From Paraburkholderia madseniana (GTDB taxonomy: Bacteria > Pseudomonadota > Gammaproteobacteria > Burkholderiales > Burkholderiaceae), in assembly GCF_009690905.1 (NCBI RefSeq), contig NZ_VOSW01000069.1, forward strand, positions 1 to 49,280: DNA of 49,280 nucleotides, given 5' to 3'. Under the pieces are notes generated by a model. That model was not told the origin of the DNA. It worked only from the letters and a program-made list of their open reading frames with translations, and did no database searches. Position 1 is the first letter of the stretch; each line of letters opens with the position of its first letter. Below are positions 6,751 to 15,741 of the stretch, piece by piece. A program made the translations under genes and the position numbers.

Positions 6751-8985
6751 ATGTCCCAGGGATTGCTCGATTCACAAAACGGCGCGCAGCCGTCGAAGGG
6801 CGGCATCTCGCGCCGCACCTTCCTCAAATTCGGCATCACGGTTGGTGCGGCAACCGGCGGCGGCTTGCTGCTCGGCTTCAGCATGCCGGCCGCCAGTCAG
6901 GATCAGAAGACGGGCAAATCGGTCATCGGCGGCGATGGGGATGAAGCGCCGCAGAACGGCGTGTTCGCGCCGAACGCCTTCATCCAGATCGACACGGCGG
7001 GCAAAGTTACGCTGGTGATTCCGAAGGTCGAAATGGGGCAAGGCGTCTACACGTCGATCCCGATGCTGATCGCCGAAGAGCTCGAAGTGCCGCTCGACTC
7101 GGTCACGCTCGACCATGCACCGCCGAACGAAAAGCTCTTCATGGATCCGCTGCTCGGCGGCCAGCTCACCGGCGGCTCGACGTCGATCCGCTATGCATGG
7201 GAGCCGATGCGCCGGGCTGGCGCGACCGCGCGCACAGTGCTGATCAGCGCCGCCGCGCAGCAATGGCAAGTCGATCCGGCAAGCTGTCATGCAGAAGCCG
7301 GTCAGGTGATTCATGCGGCGAGCAATCGCAGCATTGGCTACGGCCAGTTGGTGACAGCGGCTGCCAAACTGCCTGCGCCGCAGAACGTCAAGTTGAAAGA
7401 CCCGAAAGACTTCAAGCTGATCGGCACCGCGGTGAAGCGTCTCGATTCGCCCGAGAAGGTCGACGGCACCGCCATGTTCGGACTGGACGTGCGCGTGCCG
7501 GACATGGTCTACGCGGCCATCGCGAACTGCCCGGTGTTCGGTGGCACGCTCGCGAGCGTCGACGATACCAACGCGAAGAAGATTCCCGGCGTGCGCCAGG
7601 TCGTCAAAGTGGATAACGCGGTCGCCGTGATCGGCGATCACACGTGGGCCGCCAAACGCGGTTTGCAGGCGCTGGATATCAAATGGAACGAAGGCGCGGG
7701 CGCGCAGATCGGGATGAAGCAGATCGTCGACGATCTCGCCAATGCCGCGCAGCGAAACGGTGCGGTGGCGCGTAAAGACGGCGACGTGAACAACGCGTTT
7801 TCAAACGCGAAAACGCGCGTCGACGCCGTGTATCAGCAGCCGTTCCTCGCGCACGCCACGATGGAGCCGATCAACTGCACGGTACACGTGCGGCCCGACG
7901 GTTGTGATATCTGGCTCGGCTCGCAGGTGCCGACGCGGGTGGTGGACGCCGCGGTTGCCGTCACCGGCTTGCCCGCGGACAAGATTGTCGTGCACAACCA
8001 TCTGATCGGCGGCGGCTTTGGCCGGCGGCTCGAGTTCGACATGGTCACGCAGGCGGTCAAGATCGGCAAACAGGTGTCGACGCCGGTGAAGGTAGTGTGG
8101 ACGCGCGAAGAAGACATCCAGCACGACATGTACCGGCCGTACTACTACGACAAGATCTCCGCCGGGCTCGACGCGAACGGCAAGCCGATCGCGTGGCAGC
8201 ATCGGATTGTCGGCTCGTCGATCCTGGCGCGTTTCGCGCCGCCGGCGTTCAAGAACGGTATCGATCCGGATGCGGTGGAAGTCGCCTCGGACCTGCCGTA
8301 CGACTTGCCGAATCAGCTGATCGACTATGTGCGGCAGGAACCGCACGCAGTGCCGACTGCATTCTGGCGCGGCGTGGGACCGACACGCGGCACCTTCGTG
8401 GTCGAGAGTTTCATCGACGAACTCGCCACGCAGGCGAAAATCGATCCGGTCAAATACCGCCAGGATCTGCTGGGCAAAACGCCGCGCGCGCTGAACGTGC
8501 TCAATACCGCCACGCAGGCGGCGAACTGGGGCAGTGCGGTGCCCAAGGGCCAGGGGCGCGGCGTGTCGGTGATGCATGCGTTCGGCAGCTTCTTTTCGAT
8601 GGTGGTCGACGTCGCGGTGGATCAGGGCGAGGTGGCCGTCAAGCGCGTGGTGTGCGCGGTCGATTGCGGGATGGTGGTGAACCCGAACACGATCGAAGCG
8701 CAGGTACAGGGCGGCATCATCTTCGGCATCACGGCGGCGCTCTACAGCGAAATCACGATCAAGGACGGTCGAGTGGAGCAGAACAACTTCACCGACTACC
8801 GGATGCTGCGCATCGATCAGGCACCGCCGATCGAGGTGCATATCGTGAAGAGCAGCGAGGCGCCTGGCGGCATCGGCGAGCCCGGGACGGCGGCGCTCGC
8901 GCCGGCTCTGACGAATGCGATTTTTGCGGCCACCGGCAAGCGGCTGCGGCAATTGCCCGTCGGCAGTCAACTACAAACCGCCTGA
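6751..8985 (+). CDS. Molybdopterin-binding large subunit of aldehyde/isoquinoline oxidoreductase family, Tat-exported
   Basis: Catalytic subunit, 744 aa, of the xanthine-oxidase superfamily in its periplasmic form (IorB-like, COG1529). A twin-arginine signal is present: SRRTFLK at residues 20-26 followed by a hydrophobic Gly/Ala run, so the folded holoenzyme would be exported. Family marks include KVEMGQGVYTS near residue 95 (the Q-loop contacting the cofactor), GGGFGRRLE in the middle, and GGIGEPGTAALAPALTNAI near the C terminus, where the catalytic Glu of GEPG sits. The start at 6751 overlaps no coding sequence and follows GGGAGCC. It is the middle gene of a three-gene operon with the Fe-S subunit and a tri-haem cytochrome. 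Expected reaction: hydroxylation of an aldehyde or N-heterocycle, with electrons to the respiratory chain. Confidence 0.93.
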   Translation: MSQGLLDSQNGAQPSKGGISRRTFLKFGITVGAATGGGLLLGFSMPAASQDQKTGKSVIGGDGDEAPQNGVFAPNAFIQIDTAGKVTLVIPKVEMGQGVYTSIPMLIAEELEVPLDSVTLDHAPPNEKLFMDPLLGGQLTGGSTSIRYAWEPMRRAGATARTVLISAAAQQWQVDPASCHAEAGQVIHAASNRSIGYGQLVTAAAKLPAPQNVKLKDPKDFKLIGTAVKRLDSPEKVDGTAMFGLDVRVPDMVYAAIANCPVFGGTLASVDDTNAKKIPGVRQVVKVDNAVAVIGDHTWAAKRGLQALDIKWNEGAGAQIGMKQIVDDLANAAQRNGAVARKDGDVNNAFSNAKTRVDAVYQQPFLAHATMEPINCTVHVRPDGCDIWLGSQVPTRVVDAAVAVTGLPADKIVVHNHLIGGGFGRRLEFDMVTQAVKIGKQVSTPVKVVWTREEDIQHDMYRPYYYDKISAGLDANGKPIAWQHRIVGSSILARFAPPAFKNGIDPDAVEVASDLPYDLPNQLIDYVRQEPHAVPTAFWRGVGPTRGTFVVESFIDELATQAKIDPVKYRQDLLGKTPRALNVLNTATQAANWGSAVPKGQGRGVSVMHAFGSFFSMVVDVAVDQGEVAVKRVVCAVDCGMVVNPNTIEAQVQGGIIFGITAALYSEITIKDGRVEQNNFTDYRMLRIDQAPPIEVHIVKSSEAPGGIGEPGTAALAPALTNAIFAATGKRLRQLPVGSQLQTA

Positions 8986-8997
8986 CTGGAGCCCAAC

Positions 8998-10278
8998 ATG
9001 AAAAACACACTGAAGGGTTTCGGTGCTGCGCTGTGTATGGCGTTACCGTTCCTCACGCAAACTCCGGCGCAAGCCGCGGATCAGGCGCTGGTGCAGCGCG
9101 GCGCCTATCTGGCGAAGGTTGGCGATTGTGTCGCTTGCCATACGGCGCCGAAAGGCAAACCGTTCGCGGGTGGCCTGCCGATGACCACGCCGATGGGCCA
9201 GATCTACACCACCAACATCACGCCGGATCAGCAAACCGGCATCGGCAATTACACGGAAGAGGACTTTGCGAAGGCGATGCGCGAAGGCGTCGCGAAAGAC
9301 GGGCACAACCTGTATCCGGCGATGCCGTATCCGTCGTATGCAAAGGTCAACGACGACGACATGAAAGCGCTGTACGCGTACTTCATGAGCGGCGTCGCGC
9401 CGGTGCTACAGGCGAATCGCGAGCCGGACATCAAATGGCCCTTGAACATGCGCTGGCCGTTGAAGTTCTGGAACATGGTGTTCCTGGAGAAGGGCGCCTA
9501 TCAGGACAAGCCGGGCAAGGATGTCGCGTGGAATCGTGGCGCGTATCTGATTCAGGGGCTGGGGCATTGCGGCTCGTGTCATACGCCGCGCGGCGTCGCG
9601 TTCCAGGAAAAGGCGCTGGATGAAAGCGGCAACGCGTTCCTGACGGGCGGCGTGCTCGACGGCTGGTTCGCCGCGAACCTGACGGGCGAGCACAACGTCG
9701 GCCTGGGTCGCTGGAACGATCAGGATCTGCAGGCGTTCCTGAAGACCGGCGCCAATCGCCATGCGTCGGCATTCGGCTCGATGACCAGTGTGATCAACAA
9801 CAGCACGCAGGGCATGAACGATACCGACATCGCTGCGATGTCCACGTACCTGAAATCGCTACCGCCGGCGGGCGGCAGTGGCGCGCCGCCGTATACGTAT
9901 GACCCACAAGCGACGAAGGTATCGCTGAACCGTCCCGCGAACGATGCCGGTGCGCGTGTTTATACGGCGTATTGCATGCACTGCCATGGCGTCGATGGAC
10001 GCGGCTTTGCGCCGATGCTCGCGCCGTTGGCCGGCAATCCGAACGTGCTGGAGAAGGATCCGTCCTCGCTGATCAACGTGACGCTGAACGGCACGGAGGA
10101 CCTGGTGATCGGCGGTATTCCCGCGCCGTATCCGATGCCGAAGTACGCGCCGGTGCTCAACGACCAGCAGATCGCCGACGTGCTGACCTTCGTGCGGGCC
10201 GGGTGGAATAACGGTGGTTCGGCTGTCACGGCGGGCGACGTGGCGAAGTTGCGGAAGTCGACCCAGGCGGCTCGATAG
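8998..10278 (+). CDS. Tri-haem cytochrome c subunit of the molybdenum dehydrogenase
   Basis: Periplasmic cytochrome c, 426 aa. A cleavable signal peptide (to about QAA at residue 27) is followed by three cytochrome c domains with CVACH at 44-48, CGSCH at 191-195 and CMHCH at 326-330. It belongs to the same family as the lipoprotein at 586-1848 and to the cytochrome subunits of acetic-acid-bacterial alcohol and aldehyde dehydrogenases. GGAG lies 7 bases before the ATG and only 12 bp separate it from the Mo-subunit gene, so the three genes form one operon. It would accept electrons from the Fe-S subunit and reduce ubiquinone. The operon ends at a strong hairpin terminator 20 bp downstream. Confidence 0.93.
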   Translation: MKNTLKGFGAALCMALPFLTQTPAQAADQALVQRGAYLAKVGDCVACHTAPKGKPFAGGLPMTTPMGQIYTTNITPDQQTGIGNYTEEDFAKAMREGVAKDGHNLYPAMPYPSYAKVNDDDMKALYAYFMSGVAPVLQANREPDIKWPLNMRWPLKFWNMVFLEKGAYQDKPGKDVAWNRGAYLIQGLGHCGSCHTPRGVAFQEKALDESGNAFLTGGVLDGWFAANLTGEHNVGLGRWNDQDLQAFLKTGANRHASAFGSMTSVINNSTQGMNDTDIAAMSTYLKSLPPAGGSGAPPYTYDPQATKVSLNRPANDAGARVYTAYCMHCHGVDGRGFAPMLAPLAGNPNVLEKDPSSLINVTLNGTEDLVIGGIPAPYPMPKYAPVLNDQQIADVLTFVRAGWNNGGSAVTAGDVAKLRKSTQAAR

Positions 10279-10297
10279 ACGCACCGGGCTGACAACG

Positions 10298-10336
10298 AAA
10301 AAAGCGGCAACCGTGCAAAACGGTTGCCGCTTTTTT
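10298..10336. terminator. Strong bidirectional intrinsic terminator
   Basis: Perfect 16-base arms AAAAAAGCGGCAACCG (10298-10313) and its complement (10321-10336) around a 7-base loop. They give a GC-rich stem flanked by A6 and T7, so it works in both directions. It sits between the convergent cytochrome operon and the ABC transporter run. Confidence 0.92.
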
Positions 10337-10356
10337 TACAAGCCAGTATGAAAGCG

Positions 10357-11013
10357 TCAGCGGTGCTGCCCCACCTTCTGCCGCTTCTCCAGCACCCGCG
10401 CGTACCACGTCAACGGGAAACACATCGCGAAGTAAATCATCGCGACCATGCCGTAGATCGGGAACGGGCGGAATGCGGCGTTGGTGATCATCGTGCCGGT
10501 CTTGGTCAATTCCGTGAAGCCGATGATCGACGCGAGCGCCGTGCTCTTCACCACCTGCACGAGGAAGCCGACCGTCGGCGCCACAGCGATCTTCAGCGCC
10601 TGCGGCCAGATGATGTAGCGCAGTTGCTGGCTGAACGTCATGCCCAGACTCGCGCCCGCAGCCCATTGACCACGCGGCACGGCTTCCACGCAACCGCGCC
10701 AGATATCGACCAGATACGCGCTGGTATAAAGCGTCAGCGTGACGGCTGCCGCAACCCATGGCGACACATCGACACCCAGCAACGGCAGGCCGAAGAACGC
10801 CAGAAAAAGCTGCATCAGCAACGGCGTGCCCTGAAACACTTCCACATACACCACAACGATTCGCCGCAGCCAAGGCAACGGCGACACGCGCATGGCGAGC
10901 AGGATCAGCCCGACAATGCCGCCGCCGACAAACGCGATCAGCGACAACAACACCGTCCAGCGGGCGGCGAGCAACAGATTGCGGGCGATGTCCCACAGGG
11001 TGAATTCGACCAT
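10357..11013 (-). CDS. Amino-acid ABC transporter permease (HisM/GlnP family)
   Basis: Inner-membrane permease of the polar-amino-acid (HAAT) family, 218 aa, with about five membrane segments. It has the family EAA-loop signature, here EAVPRGQWAAGASLGM followed by YIIWPQALK, which docks on the ATPase. The start at 11013 (MVEFTLWD) has GGAG about 8 bases before it and lies 2 bp after the stop of the preceding permease; the longer frame runs back into that gene. It is last in the run, with the terminator at 10298-10336 behind it. It pairs with the permease at 11016-11768 and the binding protein at 11836-12660. No HAAT-type ATPase gene accompanies the three. Confidence 0.92.
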   Translation of the reverse strand: MVEFTLWDIARNLLLAARWTVLLSLIAFVGGGIVGLILLAMRVSPLPWLRRIVVVYVEVFQGTPLLMQLFLAFFGLPLLGVDVSPWVAAAVTLTLYTSAYLVDIWRGCVEAVPRGQWAAGASLGMTFSQQLRYIIWPQALKIAVAPTVGFLVQVVKSTALASIIGFTELTKTGTMITNAAFRPFPIYGMVAMIYFAMCFPLTWYARVLEKRQKVGQHR

Positions 11014-11015
11014 GA

Positions 11016-11768
11016 TCAACGCTCCGTCGGCAGAGTGCGGGCGGCGCGCCACATCAGTCGGGTGCGCCAGTTACGCGGCGCGCTGTCGCTGCTGCCGCCG
11101 CGAGCTACGCGGCCCGCGAAGAGGCCACGGCCGAGCCGGTTCATGAGTTGCCGCAACACGATCGACAACACCAGATACGTCGCGGTGATGATCACGTAGC
11201 TCTCGAACGAGCGGAAATTGCGCGACTGGATGAAGTTGGCCGCATAGGTCAGATCGGGCACCGAAATCTGCGAGACCACCGCCGAACCGAGCATCACGAT
11301 CAGCACCTGGCTCAGCAGCGCGGGAAACACGTTGGCGATCGCCTGCGGCAGCACGACGTAGCGAAACACCTGCCGTCCATGCAGGCCGAGCGCTTGCGCC
11401 GCCTGCACCTGACCGCGCGGGATCGAGTCGATACCGGCGCGCACGATTTCGATTGCGTACGCGCCGAGATTGACGGTCATCGCCAGAATCGCGGCCTGCA
11501 CCTCGTCGATATGAATGCCGAGGCTCGGCAAGCCAAAAAAGATGAAGAACAACTGCACGATGAAGGGCGTATTGCGGATCAACTCGACGTAGGTCGCGAC
11601 CACCCAGCGCGCCCACTTCGGCCCGGCCACCGCAATGCTCGCGCCACCAATGCCGACGAGGCCGCCGAGTATGGTGGACACGGCGGTCAGCCCCAGCGTG
11701 ACGGCGACGCCGCGCGCGAGCAGCCCCGCATACAGGCCGAAGCCGCTGAAATCGAACGCATAGGTCAT
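11016..11768 (-). CDS. Amino-acid ABC transporter permease (HisQ/GlnP family)
   Basis: Second HAAT-type permease, 250 aa, about five membrane segments. Characteristic features are ELIRNTPFIVQLFFIFFGLP and the EAA loop IDSIPRGQVQAAQALGL then YVVLPQAIANVFPAL. It would form a heterodimeric channel with the permease at 10357-11013. The C terminus has an unusually long basic, Ser/Arg-rich tail after the last membrane segment (RVARGGSSDSAPRNW...). It lies 67 bp after the binding-protein gene and 2 bp before the next permease, in the same leftward run. Substrate is a polar amino acid or related compound by family; not more specific from sequence. Confidence 0.92.
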   Translation of the reverse strand: MTYAFDFSGFGLYAGLLARGVAVTLGLTAVSTILGGLVGIGGASIAVAGPKWARWVVATYVELIRNTPFIVQLFFIFFGLPSLGIHIDEVQAAILAMTVNLGAYAIEIVRAGIDSIPRGQVQAAQALGLHGRQVFRYVVLPQAIANVFPALLSQVLIVMLGSAVVSQISVPDLTYAANFIQSRNFRSFESYVIITATYLVLSIVLRQLMNRLGRGLFAGRVARGGSSDSAPRNWRTRLMWRAARTLPTER

Positions 11769-11835
11769 GGCGTGGCGCTCATCGTGAGGTCAAACTCCGG
11801 CGCGGGCCGGCCTGGCCGGTCCGCGCAATAAAGGT

Positions 11836-12660
11836 TCAGAGGTCGGCCGGCAGCGGCGCACGCAGCCACTTCTGCGAAATCGCGTTCATGGTGCCGTCCT
11901 TGCGGGCCTTGGCAATCGTTTCGTCGACTTTCTGCTTCAGACGCGGCTCGTTCTTGTTCAAACCGACGTGATCCGGCGAGCTGAACAGCGAGAATTTCTG
12001 CTCCGGATCGTTCGCCGGATGACGCGCGAGAATCGTTGCGCCGACGTCGTTGCCGACTACCATCAACTGTACCTGACCAGAAAGAAACGCCGAAATTGCG
12101 CCGTTAGGATCGTCGAATCTTTTGATGGTCGCGCTGGGGGGCGCGATCTTGCTGACGCTCAGGTCTTCCAGCGTGCCGCGCGCGACCGAAATCGATTTGC
12201 CGGCGAGGTCGGCGGCGTTCTTCACGGGCAGCGTTTTCGGGCCGAAGACGGCGAGATAGTAGGGCGCGTAGGGCTGCGAGAAGTCGATCACCTTTTCGCG
12301 TTCCGGGGTCTGGCCGACTGAAAGCAGCATGTCAGCCTTGTGGTCGGCGAGGTAGGCCATGCGGTTGTCGCCGGTCACCTGCACGAGTTCGACCTTCGCG
12401 TTGAGCGCCTTGCCGATCAGATTGGCGACGTCGATGTCGTAACCCATCGGCTTCATGTCCGCGCCGATCGAGCCGAAGGGTGGGTAGTCCTCGAATACGC
12501 CGATCCGTACCGTGCCGGACTTGGCGATGTTGTCGAGCGCGTCCGCATGCGCGGCCGACGAAAAGGCGCACAGTGCGCCGAGGCCGGTGAAGGCGAGCGT
12601 CGCGGCGAGGGTGGCGAAGACTCGGCGTGCGTTTGATTGGGCAACTTGGGGTTGATTCAT
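11836..12660 (-). CDS. Periplasmic amino-acid-binding protein (SBP_bac_3)
   Basis: Solute-binding protein of the HAAT family, 274 aa with a signal peptide (hydrophobic run from about residue 16, cleavage near AHA-DA at 40). The mature part has the two-lobed family landmarks: GTVRIGVFEDYPPFGS near the start, MGYDIDVANLIGKAL, DMLLSVGQTPEREKVIDFSQPY in lobe one, then SISVARGTLEDLSV in lobe two. It should feed the two permeases that follow. It starts 90 bp after the stop of the upstream ABC ATPase gene, with AGGAAAG before the ATG, so it is probably part of the same long transcript. The gap carries degenerate repeats of a TGAAACGYRTCGCTGA-like unit. Confidence 0.92.
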   Translation of the reverse strand: MNQPQVAQSNARRVFATLAATLAFTGLGALCAFSSAAHADALDNIAKSGTVRIGVFEDYPPFGSIGADMKPMGYDIDVANLIGKALNAKVELVQVTGDNRMAYLADHKADMLLSVGQTPEREKVIDFSQPYAPYYLAVFGPKTLPVKNAADLAGKSISVARGTLEDLSVSKIAPPSATIKRFDDPNGAISAFLSGQVQLMVVGNDVGATILARHPANDPEQKFSLFSSPDHVGLNKNEPRLKQKVDETIAKARKDGTMNAISQKWLRAPLPADL

Positions 12661-12750
12661 GGTCTTTCCTCTGTCGAAAACTCGGTATTGGAATGGGTTT
12701 CAGTGAACGCTTCAGCGACGCGTTTCGGTGCCTTGCCTCAGCGATACGTT

Positions 12751-13824
12751 TCAATGCGCCGCACGGGCGGCGATCAGTTTGCACGCGTGTGGTGGCAATT
12801 CCGCGAACACCGGCATGCCGAGCGTCAGCCCCGGCGTTTCGCGCGGTGTGGTCGCGGCAGTCAGGGTGAATCCTGCGCAATCGATCGTGGCTTCCAGGGA
12901 CGCCCCCACGTCACGGATAAAAGTCACCGTGCCCGCGAGCCGGTTCTGCCCGGCATCACCGGACGCTGCTTTGACGCAGACGTCTTCCGGCCGGATCAGC
13001 AGGCGGATATCGCTGCTGGACTCAGGCATCCGCGCCGGTTGCGCGACCGCAATGCGCCTTCCACCCGGCAGACTGACGCCACCCGCGCCGTCGTAGCTGA
13101 CCGGCAGGATGTTGCCGAGGCCGATGAAGTCAGCGACGAATTCGCTGACCGGATCGCGATAAATATCAAGCGGCTTGCCGACTTGCGCAATCCGGCCTTT
13201 TTCCATCACCACGATTTCGTCGGCCATCGTCATCGCTTCGCGCTGATCGTGCGTGACCATGATCGTCGTGATGCCGAGACGCTGTTGCAGCAGGCGGATC
13301 TCGACCTGCATCGCTTCGCGCAGCTTGGCGTCGAGCGCAGAGAGCGGTTCGTCGAGCAGCAGCAGTTTCGGTTGCGAGGCGATTGCACGGGCAATCGCCA
13401 CGCGTTGCCGCTGGCCGCCGGAGAGTTGCGTGACCGGACGGTTCGCCATGTGCGGCAACTGGATCAGTTCCAGTAATTCAGCGACGCGGCGCGCTTGCGC
13501 ATCTTTTGCGGTCTTGCGCAGCTTGAGCGGATACGCGACGTTCTGCGCCACCGTCATATGCGGAAACAGTGCGAGCGACTGGAACACCATGCCGAAGTCG
13601 CGCTGGTTCGCAGGCAGATGCGTGATGTCGCGGCCGGCAAAATTGATGCTGCCCGAGCTCGGCGTTTCCAGCCCGGCGATCATCCGCAAGAGCGTGGTCT
13701 TGCCGCAGCCGGACGGCCCGAGAAAGCACACCAGCTTGCCGTCGGGCACGCTCAGATCGACGCTGTCGACGGCATAGGCCGCGTTGAAGCGCTTGGTCAC
13801 GGCCTGCAAGGTCAGATGGGTCAT
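12751..13824 (-). CDS. ABC transporter ATPase, spermidine/putrescine/iron type (PotA-like)
   Basis: Cytoplasmic ATPase, 357 aa, of the POT/CUT1-type family. Walker A is GPSGCGKT at residues 36-43, the signature LSGGQRQR follows in mid-domain, Walker B LLLLDEP and the switch VTHD are present, and the C-terminal part is a TOBE domain. The ATG at 13824 is chosen since GGAG lies 7 bases upstream; the frame opens with a TTG 15 bases earlier. It lies fourth in a leftward run after a binding protein and two permeases of its own type, completing a polyamine/opine-type importer. It is followed by HAAT components without an ATPase. Whether it also powers those is open; HAAT and POT couplings are normally distinct. 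Confidence 0.93.
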   Translation of the reverse strand: MTHLTLQAVTKRFNAAYAVDSVDLSVPDGKLVCFLGPSGCGKTTLLRMIAGLETPSSGSINFAGRDITHLPANQRDFGMVFQSLALFPHMTVAQNVAYPLKLRKTAKDAQARRVAELLELIQLPHMANRPVTQLSGGQRQRVAIARAIASQPKLLLLDEPLSALDAKLREAMQVEIRLLQQRLGITTIMVTHDQREAMTMADEIVVMEKGRIAQVGKPLDIYRDPVSEFVADFIGLGNILPVSYDGAGGVSLPGGRRIAVAQPARMPESSSDIRLLIRPEDVCVKAASGDAGQNRLAGTVTFIRDVGASLEATIDCAGFTLTAATTPRETPGLTLGMPVFAELPPHACKLIAARAAH

Positions 13825-13873
13825 CGAATGCTCCAGCAAAAAGACATCAGCACAGCGCGAATCGGAAGGATGG

Positions 13874-14761
13874 TCAAAGCGCCACCCCTTCGTCGCCGAT
13901 CAGCTTTTCGAGCAGCCAGATCAGCGCGAAGTCGATTGCGACGATGAATACGGCGAAACAGAACACGGTCGGATCGAGCGACGACACCGTGCGGCTATAG
14001 AGCCACACCGGCAGCGTCATCGTGTCGATGCCGTACAGGAAGAAGGTCACCGTGAATTCGTTGAACGAGACGATGAACGCGAACAGCATGCCGGCGAGAA
14101 TACCGGGGCGCATGAGCGGCAGGATCACGTCGATCAGCGCGCGGCTCGGGCTCGCGCCCATCACGCAGGCGGCTTCCTCGAACTCCGGGCCGATCGAGGC
14201 CACTGACGCCGCGCAATTTTTCACGGTGAACGGCAGCGCCAGAATCACGTGCGCGATGATCAGGCGGAATACGCCGAGTTCGACCGGCAGCACGTTGAAC
14301 ACCAGCAACAGCGACAAGCCGAGCATCACCAGCGGATAGACGAGCGGCAACGCCACCAGTTGTTCGACCGCGGGCTTGCCGCGAAAACGGTAGCGGCTCA
14401 GCGCGTAGGCGGCGGGCACCGAGACGAGCGTGGCGATGACCATCGTCGAGAGCGCGACGATCAGGCTCGTGCTGAGCGCGGCGCCCATCGAGAGGGAGTC
14501 GCTCGCATCCGGCGAGACGAAGCTGTGCCACGCCGCGCGATACCAGTGCAGGCCGTAGGCATGTGGCGGGAATTCGAGCGTGTCGGCCGCGCTGAACGAC
14601 ATCGTGATCATCGTCAGGATCGGCAGCGCGGCGAGAAACAGCACGATGGCGGCGAGCAGCGCGGTGGCTTTGCCGAGCTGGCCGGGCATGGTGGTCGGCA
14701 AACGCGGCAAACGCGGCAGGCGCGGTGGGCGTGCCAGGGGAGTCTGGATCGGCGTGCTCAT
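13874..14761 (-). CDS. ABC transporter permease, PotC-like
   Basis: Second membrane subunit of the POT-type importer, 295 aa, with six predicted membrane segments and the coupling motif EEAACVMGASPSRALIDVILP. The N terminus is Pro/Arg-rich (PRLPRLPRLPT), an odd low-complexity extension of about 25 residues before the first membrane segment. Its ATG overlaps the stop of the upstream permease in an ATGA at 14758-14761, which signals translational coupling. The ATPase gene follows after 49 bp. Confidence 0.92.
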   Translation of the reverse strand: MSTPIQTPLARPPRLPRLPRLPTTMPGQLGKATALLAAIVLFLAALPILTMITMSFSAADTLEFPPHAYGLHWYRAAWHSFVSPDASDSLSMGAALSTSLIVALSTMVIATLVSVPAAYALSRYRFRGKPAVEQLVALPLVYPLVMLGLSLLLVFNVLPVELGVFRLIIAHVILALPFTVKNCAASVASIGPEFEEAACVMGASPSRALIDVILPLMRPGILAGMLFAFIVSFNEFTVTFFLYGIDTMTLPVWLYSRTVSSLDPTVFCFAVFIVAIDFALIWLLEKLIGDEGVAL

Positions 14762-15741
14762 GCGTGAGGCTCCTCGGCGAGACGTTGTGTACGGCGCACG
14801 AGGCGCTGCGACAGTGCCATCACGGTGAGCGTCGCGACCATCAATACGACGCCCGATGCGGATGCGGCGGGCCAGTTAAGCAAGGGCGCGACCTGGTCGT
14901 GGACCAGCACGGCGAGCATCGGCACGCGGCGTCCGCCGAGCAGCAGGGGCACGGCGAAGGCGCTGGCGTTATACGCAAACACGAGCAGGGCGCCGGACAC
15001 GAGCCCCGGCATGGCGAGCGGCAGCAATACATGACGCAGCGTTTGCCAACGCGTCGCGCCAAGCGTGGCCGCGGCTTCTTCATACGAGCTCGAAACCGCG
15101 CGCATCGCGCTCGACAACGGCAGCACGGCCAGAGGAAACGCCGTCTGAATCAGACCGAGCAACACGCCATGTTCGCGATACAGCCACATCACCGGGCGCT
15201 CGACGAGGCCGCTGCCGAGCAGCGCGTGATTGAGGAGACCGGCCGGGCCGAGAATGATCAGCCAGCCATAACCTTGCAGCAGCAGATTGACGAGCAAGGG
15301 CAGCAGCACGCCTGCGAGCAACAGTCGCCGCGCCAGCCGCGACTTGGTGCGCGCCATCGCGAGAGCAACGGGAATCGCCAGCAGCACGGCGCAGATCATG
15401 CTTTGAAATGCGAGCCTCAACGTGAGCCACAGCGACTTCATGAAATAGCCGTCGATGAGATCGGCGTAGTTCTGCAGCGTGAAGCCGTGCCATTCGTTAC
15501 CTTGCGTGCCGAAGCTCATGCGCAGCACGACGAGTGCTGCCGCGCCGAGAATGGCCAGAAACAGCAGGATCGGCGCGAGCAGAATCCAGGGGCGCGCTTT
15601 CGCGAGCGCCGTGGACGCCTGCTCGTCCGGTGCGCGGGAAGCGGCGCCGGGCGAGCCGGAAGCCGCGCCCGACGCGTCACCGGACGCAGCGTCCGACGCC
15701 GACGAGGCACGCCGCGAGAAACGCGCGAGCATCGCGGTCAT
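14758..15741 (-). CDS. ABC transporter permease, PotB-like
   Basis: First membrane subunit of the POT-type importer, 327 aa, six membrane segments, with the coupling motif YEEAAATLGATRWQTLRHVLLP. A low-complexity Ala/Ser/Gly stretch (SDAASGDASGAASGSPGAAS) sits near the N terminus before the first membrane helix. The start at 15741 overlaps the binding-protein stop (ATGA at 15738-15741); the frame is open further back but only within the upstream gene. It forms the channel with the product of 13874-14761. Confidence 0.92.
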   Translation of the reverse strand: MTAMLARFSRRASSASDAASGDASGAASGSPGAASRAPDEQASTALAKARPWILLAPILLFLAILGAAALVVLRMSFGTQGNEWHGFTLQNYADLIDGYFMKSLWLTLRLAFQSMICAVLLAIPVALAMARTKSRLARRLLLAGVLLPLLVNLLLQGYGWLIILGPAGLLNHALLGSGLVERPVMWLYREHGVLLGLIQTAFPLAVLPLSSAMRAVSSSYEEAAATLGATRWQTLRHVLLPLAMPGLVSGALLVFAYNASAFAVPLLLGGRRVPMLAVLVHDQVAPLLNWPAASASGVVLMVATLTVMALSQRLVRRTQRLAEEPHA

